A DNA stretch of 64,000 nucleotides from Albirhodobacter sp048262715 (GTDB lineage: Bacteria > Pseudomonadota > Alphaproteobacteria > Rhodobacterales > Rhodobacteraceae), in NCBI GenBank assembly GCA_048262715.1, contig JBLXEV010000010.1, forward strand, positions 136,499-200,498, read 5' to 3'. Below, one piece after another: positions 42,627 through 50,362 of this stretch (within the stretch, counting starts at the first letter, position 1; the number at the start of each line of letters is the position of its first letter). The notes under the pieces were generated by a model that was not told the DNA's origin, ran no database searches, and saw nothing but the letters and a program-made list of their open reading frames with translations. Made by a program: the position numbers and the translations under genes.

Positions 42627-43598
42627 TTAGCGCGCCATCATCGCCGCTGATTCCGGCAGCTCCTGATCGAACAGGCGCTGGTAGAACTCCGCCACCGTCT
42701 GGCGCTCCAGCTCATCGCATTTGTTGAGGAAGGTCAGGCGGAACGCATAGCCAACATCGTTGAAAATCCGCGCGTTTTGCGCCCATGCGATGACGGTCCG
42801 CGGGCTCATCACGGTGGAGAGATCGCCGTTCATGAAGGCGGTGCGGGTGAGATCCGCCACATGCACCATCTGGCTGATCGTCTTGCGGCCGTCCTCGGTG
42901 TTATAGGCGGGGTTCTTCGACAGAACGATCGCGGCTTCCGCATCATGGCTGAGGTAGTTCAGCGTGGCGACCAGCGACCAACGGTCCATCTGGCCTTGGT
43001 TGATCTGCTGGGTGCCGTGGTAGAGGCCCGTGGTATCGCCAAGACCAACGGTGTTGGCGGTTGCGAACAGGCGGAAATACGGGTTCGGGGTGATGACTTC
43101 GTTCTGATCGAGCAGCGTCAGCTTGCCGTCAGCCTCCAGCACGCGCTGGATCACGAACATCACATCCGCGCGGCCCGCATCATATTCATCGAAGATGATC
43201 GCGGCGGGGTTGCGCAGCGCCCAAGGCAGGATGCCCTCGTGGAACACGGTGATCTGCTTGCCATCGACGAGCTTGATCGCGTCTTTCCCGATCAGGTCGA
43301 TCCGGCTGACGTGGCTATCGAGGTTGACGCGCACCGTCGGCCAGTTCAGCCGCGCGGCAATCTGCTCGATATGGGTGGATTTCCCTGTGCCGTGATAGCC
43401 TTGGATCATGACACGGCGGTTATAGGCAAAGCCCGCGAGGATCGCGAGCGTGGTGTCGCGGTCGAACTTATAGGTGGAATCGATATCGGGCACGCGGTCG
43501 GAACGGTCGGCAAAGCCCTTGACCTTCATATCGCTGTCGATGCCGAAAACTTCGCGGACATCAATATCTTCGGTCGGTTTTGCGGTCTGTTCGAGCAT
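42627..43598 (-). CDS. cobS: Cobaltochelatase AAA+ subunit CobS
   Basis: A 323-residue MoxR-type AAA+ ATPase that powers the aerobic cobaltochelatase. Walker A GYHGTGKSTHIEQIA (about 70-84), Walker B AIIFDEYDAG (about 132-141) and sensor 1 LFATANTVGLGDTTG (about 171-185) are clear. The N-terminus DIDVREVFGIDSDMKVKGFA is CobS-specific. Start 43598 (MLEQTAKP) matches family members. Upstream in-frame sequence is low in similarity. Confidence 0.95.
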   Translation of the reverse strand: MLEQTAKPTEDIDVREVFGIDSDMKVKGFADRSDRVPDIDSTYKFDRDTTLAILAGFAYNRRVMIQGYHGTGKSTHIEQIAARLNWPTVRVNLDSHVSRIDLIGKDAIKLVDGKQITVFHEGILPWALRNPAAIIFDEYDAGRADVMFVIQRVLEADGKLTLLDQNEVITPNPYFRLFATANTVGLGDTTGLYHGTQQINQGQMDRWSLVATLNYLSHDAEAAIVLSKNPAYNTEDGRKTISQMVHVADLTRTAFMNGDLSTVMSPRTVIAWAQNARIFNDVGYAFRLTFLNKCDELERQTVAEFYQRLFDQELPESAAMMAR

Positions 43599-43815
43599 CT
43601 TCGCGCCTTTTCCTCTCGGGCGACCCTGTGCCGCCCCGGTTGCGGGTTTTGTGGAACATATCGCGCAGGGCTGCAAGGGCAAGGGCACTTTGCGTGGATT
43701 GCGGGCCGGATTGGCCGAACCGATCCGATAGATCACTGCGGAACGCGCGCACGTTCCGCGCGTTGTTTCTCGCCCCCGCAGGGGGTAAGCTGCACAAAAC
43801 AGGACAGGAAAACCA

Positions 43816-44778
43816 ATGAGCGGACTTCTGGCGCTACTCGATGATGTGGCCGCAATTGCCAAAGTCGCGGCGACAAGCATTGATGATATCGCGGCGGGGG
43901 CGGCCAAGGCAGGGGCCAAGGCGGCGGGCGCGGTGATCGACGATGCTGCGGTGACGCCGAAATATGTCGCGGGGTTCGCGCCCGCGCGCGAATTGCCGAT
44001 TGTCGGCAAGATCGCCCTCGGGTCGATCCGCAATAAGCTCTTGATCTTGCTGCCTGCGGCGCTTCTGCTCTCGGCCTTCGCGCCGTGGCTAATCGTGCCG
44101 CTGTTGATGCTGGGGGGCAGCTATCTGTGCTTTGAGGGCGCGGAGAAGATCTATCACCTGTTCAAACCCCATGCGGCCTACGCAGACGGGCAAACTCCCG
44201 CCAGTGGAGATGCCGCGCATCTGGAGGCGAGCAAGGTCGCCGGCGCGGTGAAGACCGATTTCATCCTCTCCGCCGAGATCATGACAATCGCGCTCTCGGC
44301 CCTGCCTGCGGGCCAGCCCGTCTGGATGGAGGCGATTGCGCTGGCGCTCGTCGCCATCGGCATCACCGCTATCGTCTATGGCGGTGTGGCGCTGATCGTG
44401 AAGGCCGATGACGTGGGCCTTTGGCTCGCGCGGGTCGGGCGATTGTCCGCGACGCGGGCGCTGGGGCGCGGGATCGTGAAGATCATGCCCGCGTTTTTGG
44501 CCACGTTGATGGCGGTGGGCACCGCCGCGATGATCTGGGTTGGCGGCTCGATCCTGCTGCACGGGCTGGGCGAGCTGGGCTGGCACGCGCCCTATGATTG
44601 GATCCATCATCAAGCCGTCGCTGCGGCGGCATTTGTTCCGGCATGGGCAGGAGCCGTTGAATGGGCGGTCACCGCCTTCTTCGACGGGATCTTCGGGCTC
44701 GCCTACGGGCTCGTGTTGCTGCCCATCGTCGCGCGGGTGATTGACCCTGCAATCCACGCCCTGACCGGCAAGCCGTGA
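43816..44778 (+). CDS. DUF808 family inner membrane protein
   Basis: A 320-residue membrane protein of the DUF808 (YedI) family. The N-terminus SGLLALLDDVAAIAKVAATSIDDIA is the family hallmark, followed by the KAAGAVIDDAAVTP segment. Six to seven hydrophobic helices follow (for example at about 77-100, 167-195, 236-262 and 294-312). The function of the family is unknown. It overlaps the TetR-type gene, suggesting co-transcription. Confidence 0.88.
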   Translation: MSGLLALLDDVAAIAKVAATSIDDIAAGAAKAGAKAAGAVIDDAAVTPKYVAGFAPARELPIVGKIALGSIRNKLLILLPAALLLSAFAPWLIVPLLMLGGSYLCFEGAEKIYHLFKPHAAYADGQTPASGDAAHLEASKVAGAVKTDFILSAEIMTIALSALPAGQPVWMEAIALALVAIGITAIVYGGVALIVKADDVGLWLARVGRLSATRALGRGIVKIMPAFLATLMAVGTAAMIWVGGSILLHGLGELGWHAPYDWIHHQAVAAAAFVPAWAGAVEWAVTAFFDGIFGLAYGLVLLPIVARVIDPAIHALTGKP

Positions 44779-44789
44779 GACCGCCTGAT

Positions 44790-45470
44790 ATGACCCAAGT
44801 CCTGCATCCCGACGCAGAGGAACTCTTCCCGCAGATCCCGACCGAGCGCATATTGGAGCTCGCCGCCCAAAAGGATGCGCGGCGGGCGGAGTTTTTGCAG
44901 GCGGGTATCGAGGTGCTGGCGCAATCGGGCTGGCAAGGCACGACAATGACGAAAATCGCCCAACGCGCGCATGCCTCGAAAGAAACGATCTACGCATGGT
45001 TCGGCGATAAATCAGGGTTCTTCGGGGAGCTTGTCGCGCTGCGCTCTGCGCAACTGGATCACGCGCTCGCCGAGGTTCTGGAGACTGGGGGAGACGATCA
45101 CGCCGCGACCTTGACCCACTGGGGAGAGGTGATGCTCGCGCTGCTTGTGGGGCCGCAATCCGTGGCGCTCCACCGTGCCGCCGTTGCGGAGGCAGGCCGT
45201 ACTGATCTGGGCGGTCATCTGGTGATGGGGGGGCGCGGGGCGTCGGTACCGCGTCTGGCCCGTTGGCTGGATGCCCTGGCGCAGGAAGGGCATCTACACC
45301 TATCGGAGGGTGCGCTGGAGGCTGCGGAGGACTATCTCGCGCTGCTCAAAGGGGATGCCCAACTCCTGTGCCTGCTCGATGCGTCAGCCCCGCTGCCGCC
45401 TGCCGAAGTCTCCCGCCGCGCCGCGCGCGCAACGCGACTGTTCCTCAAGCTCTACGCCCCTCAAGCCTAA
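44790..45470 (+). CDS. TetR/AcrR family transcriptional regulator
   Basis: About 226 residues. The N-terminal helix-turn-helix (about 20-70) contains ARRAEFLQAGIEVLAQSGWQ and TMTKIAQRAHASKETIYAWF then GDKSGFFGEL, typical of TetR regulators. The C-terminal ligand domain is not assignable. A GTG at 44775, overlapping the stop of the DUF808 gene, is an alternative start. Neither start has a strong ribosome site. It may regulate the DUF808 gene upstream, but that is a guess from position. Confidence 0.85.
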   Translation: MTQVLHPDAEELFPQIPTERILELAAQKDARRAEFLQAGIEVLAQSGWQGTTMTKIAQRAHASKETIYAWFGDKSGFFGELVALRSAQLDHALAEVLETGGDDHAATLTHWGEVMLALLVGPQSVALHRAAVAEAGRTDLGGHLVMGGRGASVPRLARWLDALAQEGHLHLSEGALEAAEDYLALLKGDAQLLCLLDASAPLPPAEVSRRAARATRLFLKLYAPQA

Positions 45471-45487
45471 ACTATATTCCCTTCCAG

Positions 45488-45514
45488 AGAGCAAAAAATA
45501 TCCCCGCCGGAGGC
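45488..45514 (-). repeat. intergenic CCGGCGGGGATATTT repeat (inverse)
   Basis: AGAGCAAAAAATATCCCCGC then CGGAGGC, between the convergent TetR and J-domain genes. Confidence 0.65.
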
Positions 45515-45565
45515 ACGCTCGGGCGGGGACAATCTCAACATCTCAATGGGGGGAAGCGGCTGTCC

Positions 45566-46192
45566 TCAATCCCTGAAACTCTTGCTTTCCTTGATCTGAT
45601 CCCAGGCCCAAACAACCTGCTGCAACAGCTCTTCTTGCGAGCGGTCGCCGCCGTTCATATCGGGGTGCAGAACCTTGATCAGCGCTTTGTATTGCTTACG
45701 CAACTCTTGCTTGGTCATGGTGTCGCGGCCTTCCAGAATCTCGACGGCGCGGCGCTCGGTGGGGGGCAGCTTGCGCCCCACAACCTGACGGCCCGGATTC
45801 TGGGTCGCGTTTTGGCCAAGCATCTCCATCGGATCGGAAATCCCGTGGCGTGACCAGCCGAGCTTTTCGTCATTGGCACGATTGAACGGCTTGGTCGGGC
45901 GCTCCCAAACGGTCGCATTGTCGAGGAAGGCTTGGAATTCCTCCTCCGACTGACCTTGGAAATAGTTCCAGTTCAGGTTGTATTCGCGCACGTGGTCTTT
46001 GCAGAACCAGAAGTAATCATCGAGGATCTTAGGGCTCTTGGGCGCGCGGTATTGGCCGGGCTCTTCACAGCCCGCGCGGTCGCATTTCCGCGTCGAAGTC
46101 TCGAACGCACCCGACATTCCGCGCTTGCCTTTCTGGCGGCGCTTCTTGTCAGAGGCTGCGGAGATGTTAAAGCCGAAGGGATCGTTCTGCAT
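45566..46192 (-). CDS. J-domain (DnaJ-like) protein
   Basis: A 208-residue protein with a C-terminal J domain: LRKQYKALIKVLHPDMNGGD (about 160-180) includes the HPD tripeptide needed to stimulate DnaK. The N-terminal part contains KCDRAGCEEPGQYRAP and WFCKDHVREYNLNWNYF, with Cys/His residues that may bind metal. This architecture is common in alphaproteobacteria next to bolA or cobS. Start 46192 (MQNDPFGF) has AGAAG upstream. It is probably a DnaK co-chaperone with unknown clients. Confidence 0.85.
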   Translation of the reverse strand: MQNDPFGFNISAASDKKRRQKGKRGMSGAFETSTRKCDRAGCEEPGQYRAPKSPKILDDYFWFCKDHVREYNLNWNYFQGQSEEEFQAFLDNATVWERPTKPFNRANDEKLGWSRHGISDPMEMLGQNATQNPGRQVVGRKLPPTERRAVEILEGRDTMTKQELRKQYKALIKVLHPDMNGGDRSQEELLQQVVWAWDQIKESKSFRD

Positions 46193-46480
46193 TTTGCACT
46201 TCTTTTCACTGCCAGTCTGACTCGGGGCGTGCAGTCTAGGCGATTTGCGAGGGGGCGATAAGGGGCTGCAGGAAAAATATAAGGTTGCAGCGGTTAGCGA
46301 ATTGAAATGATTATATTTTCGGTTTTTCAAGCTAGGCGAGCACAGCCGCGCGCTATGCGCGAAATTGCGCCGCACCGCCGTTTGACGCGCAAAGCCAATC
46401 TCTTGGCAGCACTCCTCCGATCACGGAGCGCTGCCCTCTCACGGCTTTACTAGGGCCTAGGCTCTCGTCATCTGTGCTGA

Positions 46481-46870
46481 TTATTCCGCAGGCCCAAGAC
46501 GTGGGGCAGCACCCTCGTTGCTCGAGGTCGAGAGCGTCCGTGCGACGGGCTTTGGAGCCGCGATTTCGCCCACGGGGGCATTCGCATTTGCAACGGGAAC
46601 CGTCTCGATTTCGGCAGAGGCGCGAGCTTTTGGCGCGGGCTTCTCACGCCGGAACACGAGGAAATTATGGGTTACGGTGGTGCGCGAGGTCAGGCCGGAG
46701 CGCTCATCCGCAGGCAGACACTCGACGCCTTGAAACTCCCATCCCTCGCGGGCCAATTCGTTGATCGCATCGGTCAGCGTTTGCCCGAATTTCTCGGCAT
46801 TGGTCTTCAGCGCCCGATGCTTCTCTGCGCGGGTCGGAGCGGGGCGGAGCGTATATTCATACTGCGGCAT
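46481..46870 (-). CDS. DUF4177 domain protein
   Basis: A 129-residue protein. The first 80 residues (MPQYEYTLRPAPTRAEKH... LTDAINELAREGWEFQGVEC then TVTHNFLVFRR) fit DUF4177, a small beta-rich domain of unknown function. The last 50 residues are Ala/Pro-rich and probably disordered. AAAGAGGTGACCC precedes the start. It lies alone between the J-domain gene and gatB on the same strand. Confidence 0.75.
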   Translation of the reverse strand: MPQYEYTLRPAPTRAEKHRALKTNAEKFGQTLTDAINELAREGWEFQGVECLPADERSGLTSRTTVTHNFLVFRREKPAPKARASAEIETVPVANANAPVGEIAAPKPVARTLSTSSNEGAAPRLGPAE

Positions 46871-46962
46871 GGGTCACCTCTTTTTGGAGCGATGTAGGGC
46901 CTCACGCCCCTCGGGTCAATTGACGAGATGGTGAGGCTTTTCGGCAGTCCAACGATTTCCAT

Positions 46963-47002
46963 AAAAAAGGGCCGCGCCACAGGTGCGGCGAGGCCCTTTT
47001 CG
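46963..47002 (-). terminator. Rho-independent terminator of gatB
   Basis: On the minus strand GGGCCTCGCCGCACC pairs with the downstream GGCGCGGCCC arm (with a small mismatch), followed by TTTTTT (complement of 46963-46968). It lies about 15 bases after the gatB stop. Confidence 0.78.
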
Positions 47003-47015
47003 TCTATCTTAAAAC

Positions 47016-48530
47016 TCAGAAGCCGAGCTTTTTCGCAACGATCTCGTTCACCGCTGCCGGATTGGCCTTGCCGCCCGACGCTTTGAGAACTTGGCCTGTG
47101 AACCAGCCCGCGAGTTTCGGGTTCTGCTTGGCTTTCTCAACCTGATCGGGGTTGGCGGCGATGATCGCGTCAACCTGTGCTTCAATAGCGCCCAGATCGG
47201 TGACCTGCTTCATTCCGCGCTCTTCGACGATCTTCGCGGGCTCACCGCCCTCAGTATAGACGATCTCGAACAGGTCTTTCGCGATCTTGCCGGAGATATC
47301 GCCCGATTTGATCAGCGCGACGATCTGGCCGAGCTGTTTGGGCGAGACGGGGCTGTCGTGAATCGATTTGTCATCTTTCTTCAGACGGCCAAACAGCTCG
47401 TTGATCACCCAATTCGCCGCCAGTTTGCCGTCAGTGCCCTCGGCGACCTGCTCGAAGAAGGCCGCGTTCTCGGATTCCGCCGTCAACACATTCGCATCAT
47501 ATTCCGACAGGCCGAATTCTTTGACGAAACGCGTTTTTTTCGCGTCGGGCAGTTCCGGCATCGCGGCGGCAATATCGTCCACCCACGCTTGTTCGATCTC
47601 CAAAGGCAGCAGATCGGGGCAGGGGAAGTAGCGGTAATCATGCGCTTCTTCTTTGGAGCGCATCGAGCGGGTCTCGTTCTTGTCGGCGTCATAAAGCCGG
47701 GTCTCTTGTTTGACCTCGCCGCCATCCTCGATGATCGCGATCTGGCGACGGGCCTCGTAATCGATTGCCAATTGGATGAAGCGCATCGAGTTCATGTTCT
47801 TGATCTCGCAGCGCGTGCCCAGATGCGAGAAATCGCCGGTCTCGCGGAATTTCTCGTATTGGCCGCGCTTGCAGACGGAGACGTTCACATCCGCGCGCAG
47901 GTTGCCGTTTTGCATATTGCCATCGCAGGTGCCCAAGTAGCGCAGGATCTGACGCAGCTTGACGACATAGGCCGCAGCTTCTTCCGGCCCGCGAATATCG
48001 GGGCGCGAGACGATTTCCATCAGCGCAACACCGGTGCGGTTAAGATCGACGAAGGACATCGTCGGATCCATATCATGGATTGATTTACCGGCGTCCTGCT
48101 CAAGGTGGATCCGCTCGACCCGCACCAGACGCGCCACTCCCGGCCCCATATCAACAAGGATTTCGCCCTCGCCGACAATCGGATGATAGAGCTGCGAGAT
48201 CTGATAGCCCTGCGGCAAATCGGGGTAGAAGTAATTCTTACGGTCAAAGGCGGAGAACAGGTTGATTTCTGCGTTCAGCCCCAGCCCCGTGCGCACCGCT
48301 TGCTCGACACAATATTCATTGATGACGGGCAGCATCCCCGGCATCGCCGCATCGACGAAGGCCACGTTGGAATTCGGCTCTGCGCCGAACAGGGTGGATG
48401 CACCGGAGAACAGCTTGGCGTTCGAGGCCACCTGCGCGTGGATTTCCATCCCGATCACCAGTTCCCAATCGTCTTTCGCACCAGCGATGACTTTCGGTTC
48501 GGGCGAGGTATAGGCGAGATGGTCGAGCAT
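47016..48530 (-). CDS. gatB: Asp-tRNA(Asn)/Glu-tRNA(Gln) amidotransferase subunit B
   Basis: A 504-residue GatB, which with GatA and GatC converts misacylated Glu-tRNA(Gln) or Asp-tRNA(Asn) to the correct amide. The cradle domain shows WELVIGMEIHAQVASNAKLF (about 22-41), DKNYFYPDLPQGYQISQ-like sequence and DLNRTGVALMEIVSRPDI. The YqeY-like C-terminal domain (about 355-504) ends with ASGGKANPAAVNEIV. Start 48530 has AAAGGA upstream. gatA and gatC are not in the window. Confidence 0.95.
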   Translation of the reverse strand: MLDHLAYTSPEPKVIAGAKDDWELVIGMEIHAQVASNAKLFSGASTLFGAEPNSNVAFVDAAMPGMLPVINEYCVEQAVRTGLGLNAEINLFSAFDRKNYFYPDLPQGYQISQLYHPIVGEGEILVDMGPGVARLVRVERIHLEQDAGKSIHDMDPTMSFVDLNRTGVALMEIVSRPDIRGPEEAAAYVVKLRQILRYLGTCDGNMQNGNLRADVNVSVCKRGQYEKFRETGDFSHLGTRCEIKNMNSMRFIQLAIDYEARRQIAIIEDGGEVKQETRLYDADKNETRSMRSKEEAHDYRYFPCPDLLPLEIEQAWVDDIAAAMPELPDAKKTRFVKEFGLSEYDANVLTAESENAAFFEQVAEGTDGKLAANWVINELFGRLKKDDKSIHDSPVSPKQLGQIVALIKSGDISGKIAKDLFEIVYTEGGEPAKIVEERGMKQVTDLGAIEAQVDAIIAANPDQVEKAKQNPKLAGWFTGQVLKASGGKANPAAVNEIVAKKLGF

Positions 48531-48741
48531 GGGGGCGTCCTTTGCCAGTCTGGCTTTGCGTGTCACGCGCTGTAATACGGCAGGGCAGGGAGGGGGGCAA
48601 GAGGTTGGGCGGTGATGGCGCGCGTGTGGTCTTGGGCGCCGCATGGGCAAGATCCCGCAGACGACAAAGGTGCGGTTCGGATTTTTGCTTGTTGCAGGGG
48701 GCTGCGGCGGCCATTGTAACGCGCGCAATGAAAGGGCGGCC

Positions 48742-49686
48742 ATGGGCAGACGGGCAAAACTGAGTTTGGCAGGGCCGATCTGGGCGCGCGGAGAAGCGCA
48801 CGGGCGGGCTCAGGGGCGCGCGTCCGGTCTCGGCTTCGCGCCATTTGGCCCTTTGCGCCAAGGAGCCTTGCGCGGCGCGGTGGCGCTGATTGCGGCAGTG
48901 ACACTGTCGCAGGCCGCGCAGGGGCAAGAGCGTAGCACAGGGCCTGAAGGCGTGGTTGAGGTGAGCCTTACGGAGATGGCTTCCGTTACGGCCCCCGAAA
49001 TTGCGGCCCCCCAAATTTTACCTCCCGAGAACTTGCTCTCCTTGAAGCCGATGGCCGCAGATGTGCGTGCGCAGATCGCAAGGCGGGCGGGGTTCTTGGC
49101 CAAGACGCAGGGCGAGGCGCTGTTGATCTCTGAGCGACCGCTGGCGCGGCCTTGGGAGGGCCCGCGGATTCCGAAGCTGCGCTGGGACGGGCGGCGCGGG
49201 GCGGCAGGGTGGAGTTTTGCGACGATCACTGCGGTGGAGCGCCACAGCCGCAGGCTCACCGCGAAAGTTCCGCGCGATATCAAAACTTTCTGCCCGGCCT
49301 ACGCGAGTGCTAGCAAGCATGAGCGCACGGCGTTCTGGGCGGCGCTGGTCTCGGGCATCGCGCGCTATGAGAGCCATTTTAAGCCCAAAGCCGCAGGCGG
49401 CGGTGGGCAATGGATCGGGCTGATGCAGATCGCGCCTAGAACGGCGCAGCATTACGGCTGCGCTTTGCCCGAGGGCGGCACGGTGGCAGGGCTGCAAGAT
49501 GGCGGCGCCAATCTCGCCTGCGCGGTGCGGATTCTCGCGCGGCAGGTCGGGCGCGATGGCGCGATTGCGGGGAAGGATGGCGCGTGGCGCGGGGCGGCGC
49601 GCGATTGGGCGGTGATGCGCACCGCGTCCAAGCGCGCCAATATCGCCGCATGGACGCGCAAGCAGCCCTATTGCCAGATCCGCTAA
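48742..49686 (+). CDS. Lytic transglycosylase SLT-domain protein
   Basis: About 314 residues. The C-terminal part is an SLT lysozyme-like fold: the catalytic Glu in ARYESHFKPKAAGG (about 243-256), then GLMQIAPRTAQHYGC (about 262-276). It cleaves the glycan of peptidoglycan. The N-terminus has a long basic region and a hydrophobic segment (GAVALIAAVTLSQAAQG, about 50-66), consistent with a late signal peptide. Start 48742 with AAAGGG upstream is chosen over 48643. It is divergent from gatB. Confidence 0.82.
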   Translation: MGRRAKLSLAGPIWARGEAHGRAQGRASGLGFAPFGPLRQGALRGAVALIAAVTLSQAAQGQERSTGPEGVVEVSLTEMASVTAPEIAAPQILPPENLLSLKPMAADVRAQIARRAGFLAKTQGEALLISERPLARPWEGPRIPKLRWDGRRGAAGWSFATITAVERHSRRLTAKVPRDIKTFCPAYASASKHERTAFWAALVSGIARYESHFKPKAAGGGGQWIGLMQIAPRTAQHYGCALPEGGTVAGLQDGGANLACAVRILARQVGRDGAIAGKDGAWRGAARDWAVMRTASKRANIAAWTRKQPYCQIR

Positions 49687-49689
49687 GCG

Positions 49690-50115
49690 CTAGCGGGTCT
49701 CGATCCCGTGCCGCGCAAACTCAAGGCGCAGCTTTGCGAGGGGCGGTAAAGCATCGGGCGGCAGGGCAAGGCGCGTCCCATCCCGCAGCGTGAGCACACA
49801 GATCCCCTCGCAGAGCAACCCCGTGCCTATCCGCGCAGAGCGGATCTCGCGCAACGCAAACCGCCGTGCCTCCTGCGGATCGAAGACCTCCAGATCCCGC
49901 GCGCTAAAGCGCAGCCCCGCCGCCGGATTGCGCCAGAGCCGCCAGAGCACGAGCCCTATATAGGCCCCGACAGCGGGCAGGGCGAGCGTCGCATCAGCGA
50001 TCGCCGCCGCATAGCCCGCGATAATCCCCGCCCCGAGGGCCGCATAGAGCGCGGGGCGGCGGGCTTGGAAACGGTATTCGAAATATAGCGGGAAGGCAGG
50101 GGCGGTCTGTTTCAT
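49690..50115 (-). CDS. Small membrane protein with PH-like C-terminal domain
   Basis: A 141-residue protein. Two adjacent hydrophobic helices (about 20-55, ALYAALGAGIIAGYAAAIAD and LPAVGAYIGLVLWRLW) are followed by a beta-rich domain (RFSARDLEVFDPQEARRF... LCEGICVLTLRDGTRLALP), similar to small bacterial PH-like proteins. The role is unknown. The start at 50115 (MKQTAPAF) is the likely one. It is convergent with the lytic transglycosylase gene, with only three bases between stop codons. Confidence 0.6.
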   Translation of the reverse strand: MKQTAPAFPLYFEYRFQARRPALYAALGAGIIAGYAAAIADATLALPAVGAYIGLVLWRLWRNPAAGLRFSARDLEVFDPQEARRFALREIRSARIGTGLLCEGICVLTLRDGTRLALPPDALPPLAKLRLEFARHGIETR

Positions 50116-50362
50116 CGGGCGAGCAAAACAGACAGAGTGTGGCGAGACTAAGGCCAATTCGAGGGTTGTTTTGCGCGCGGATCCTGCGCTGCAACACTCG
50201 GCAGATTGGGCTGAGATTGTCGCGCCGCGTGATCCAATTCCGGCGATGTTCCGCGCGGTTGCTGCCTGTCGCAGGGGATGCGAAGGCCGCCTAGGGGTAC
50301 GAGGCCGCCCAACGGGAAGACGTCACGCGGGCGGCACCGCCCCGCCCGCGTGATCTGTCGGT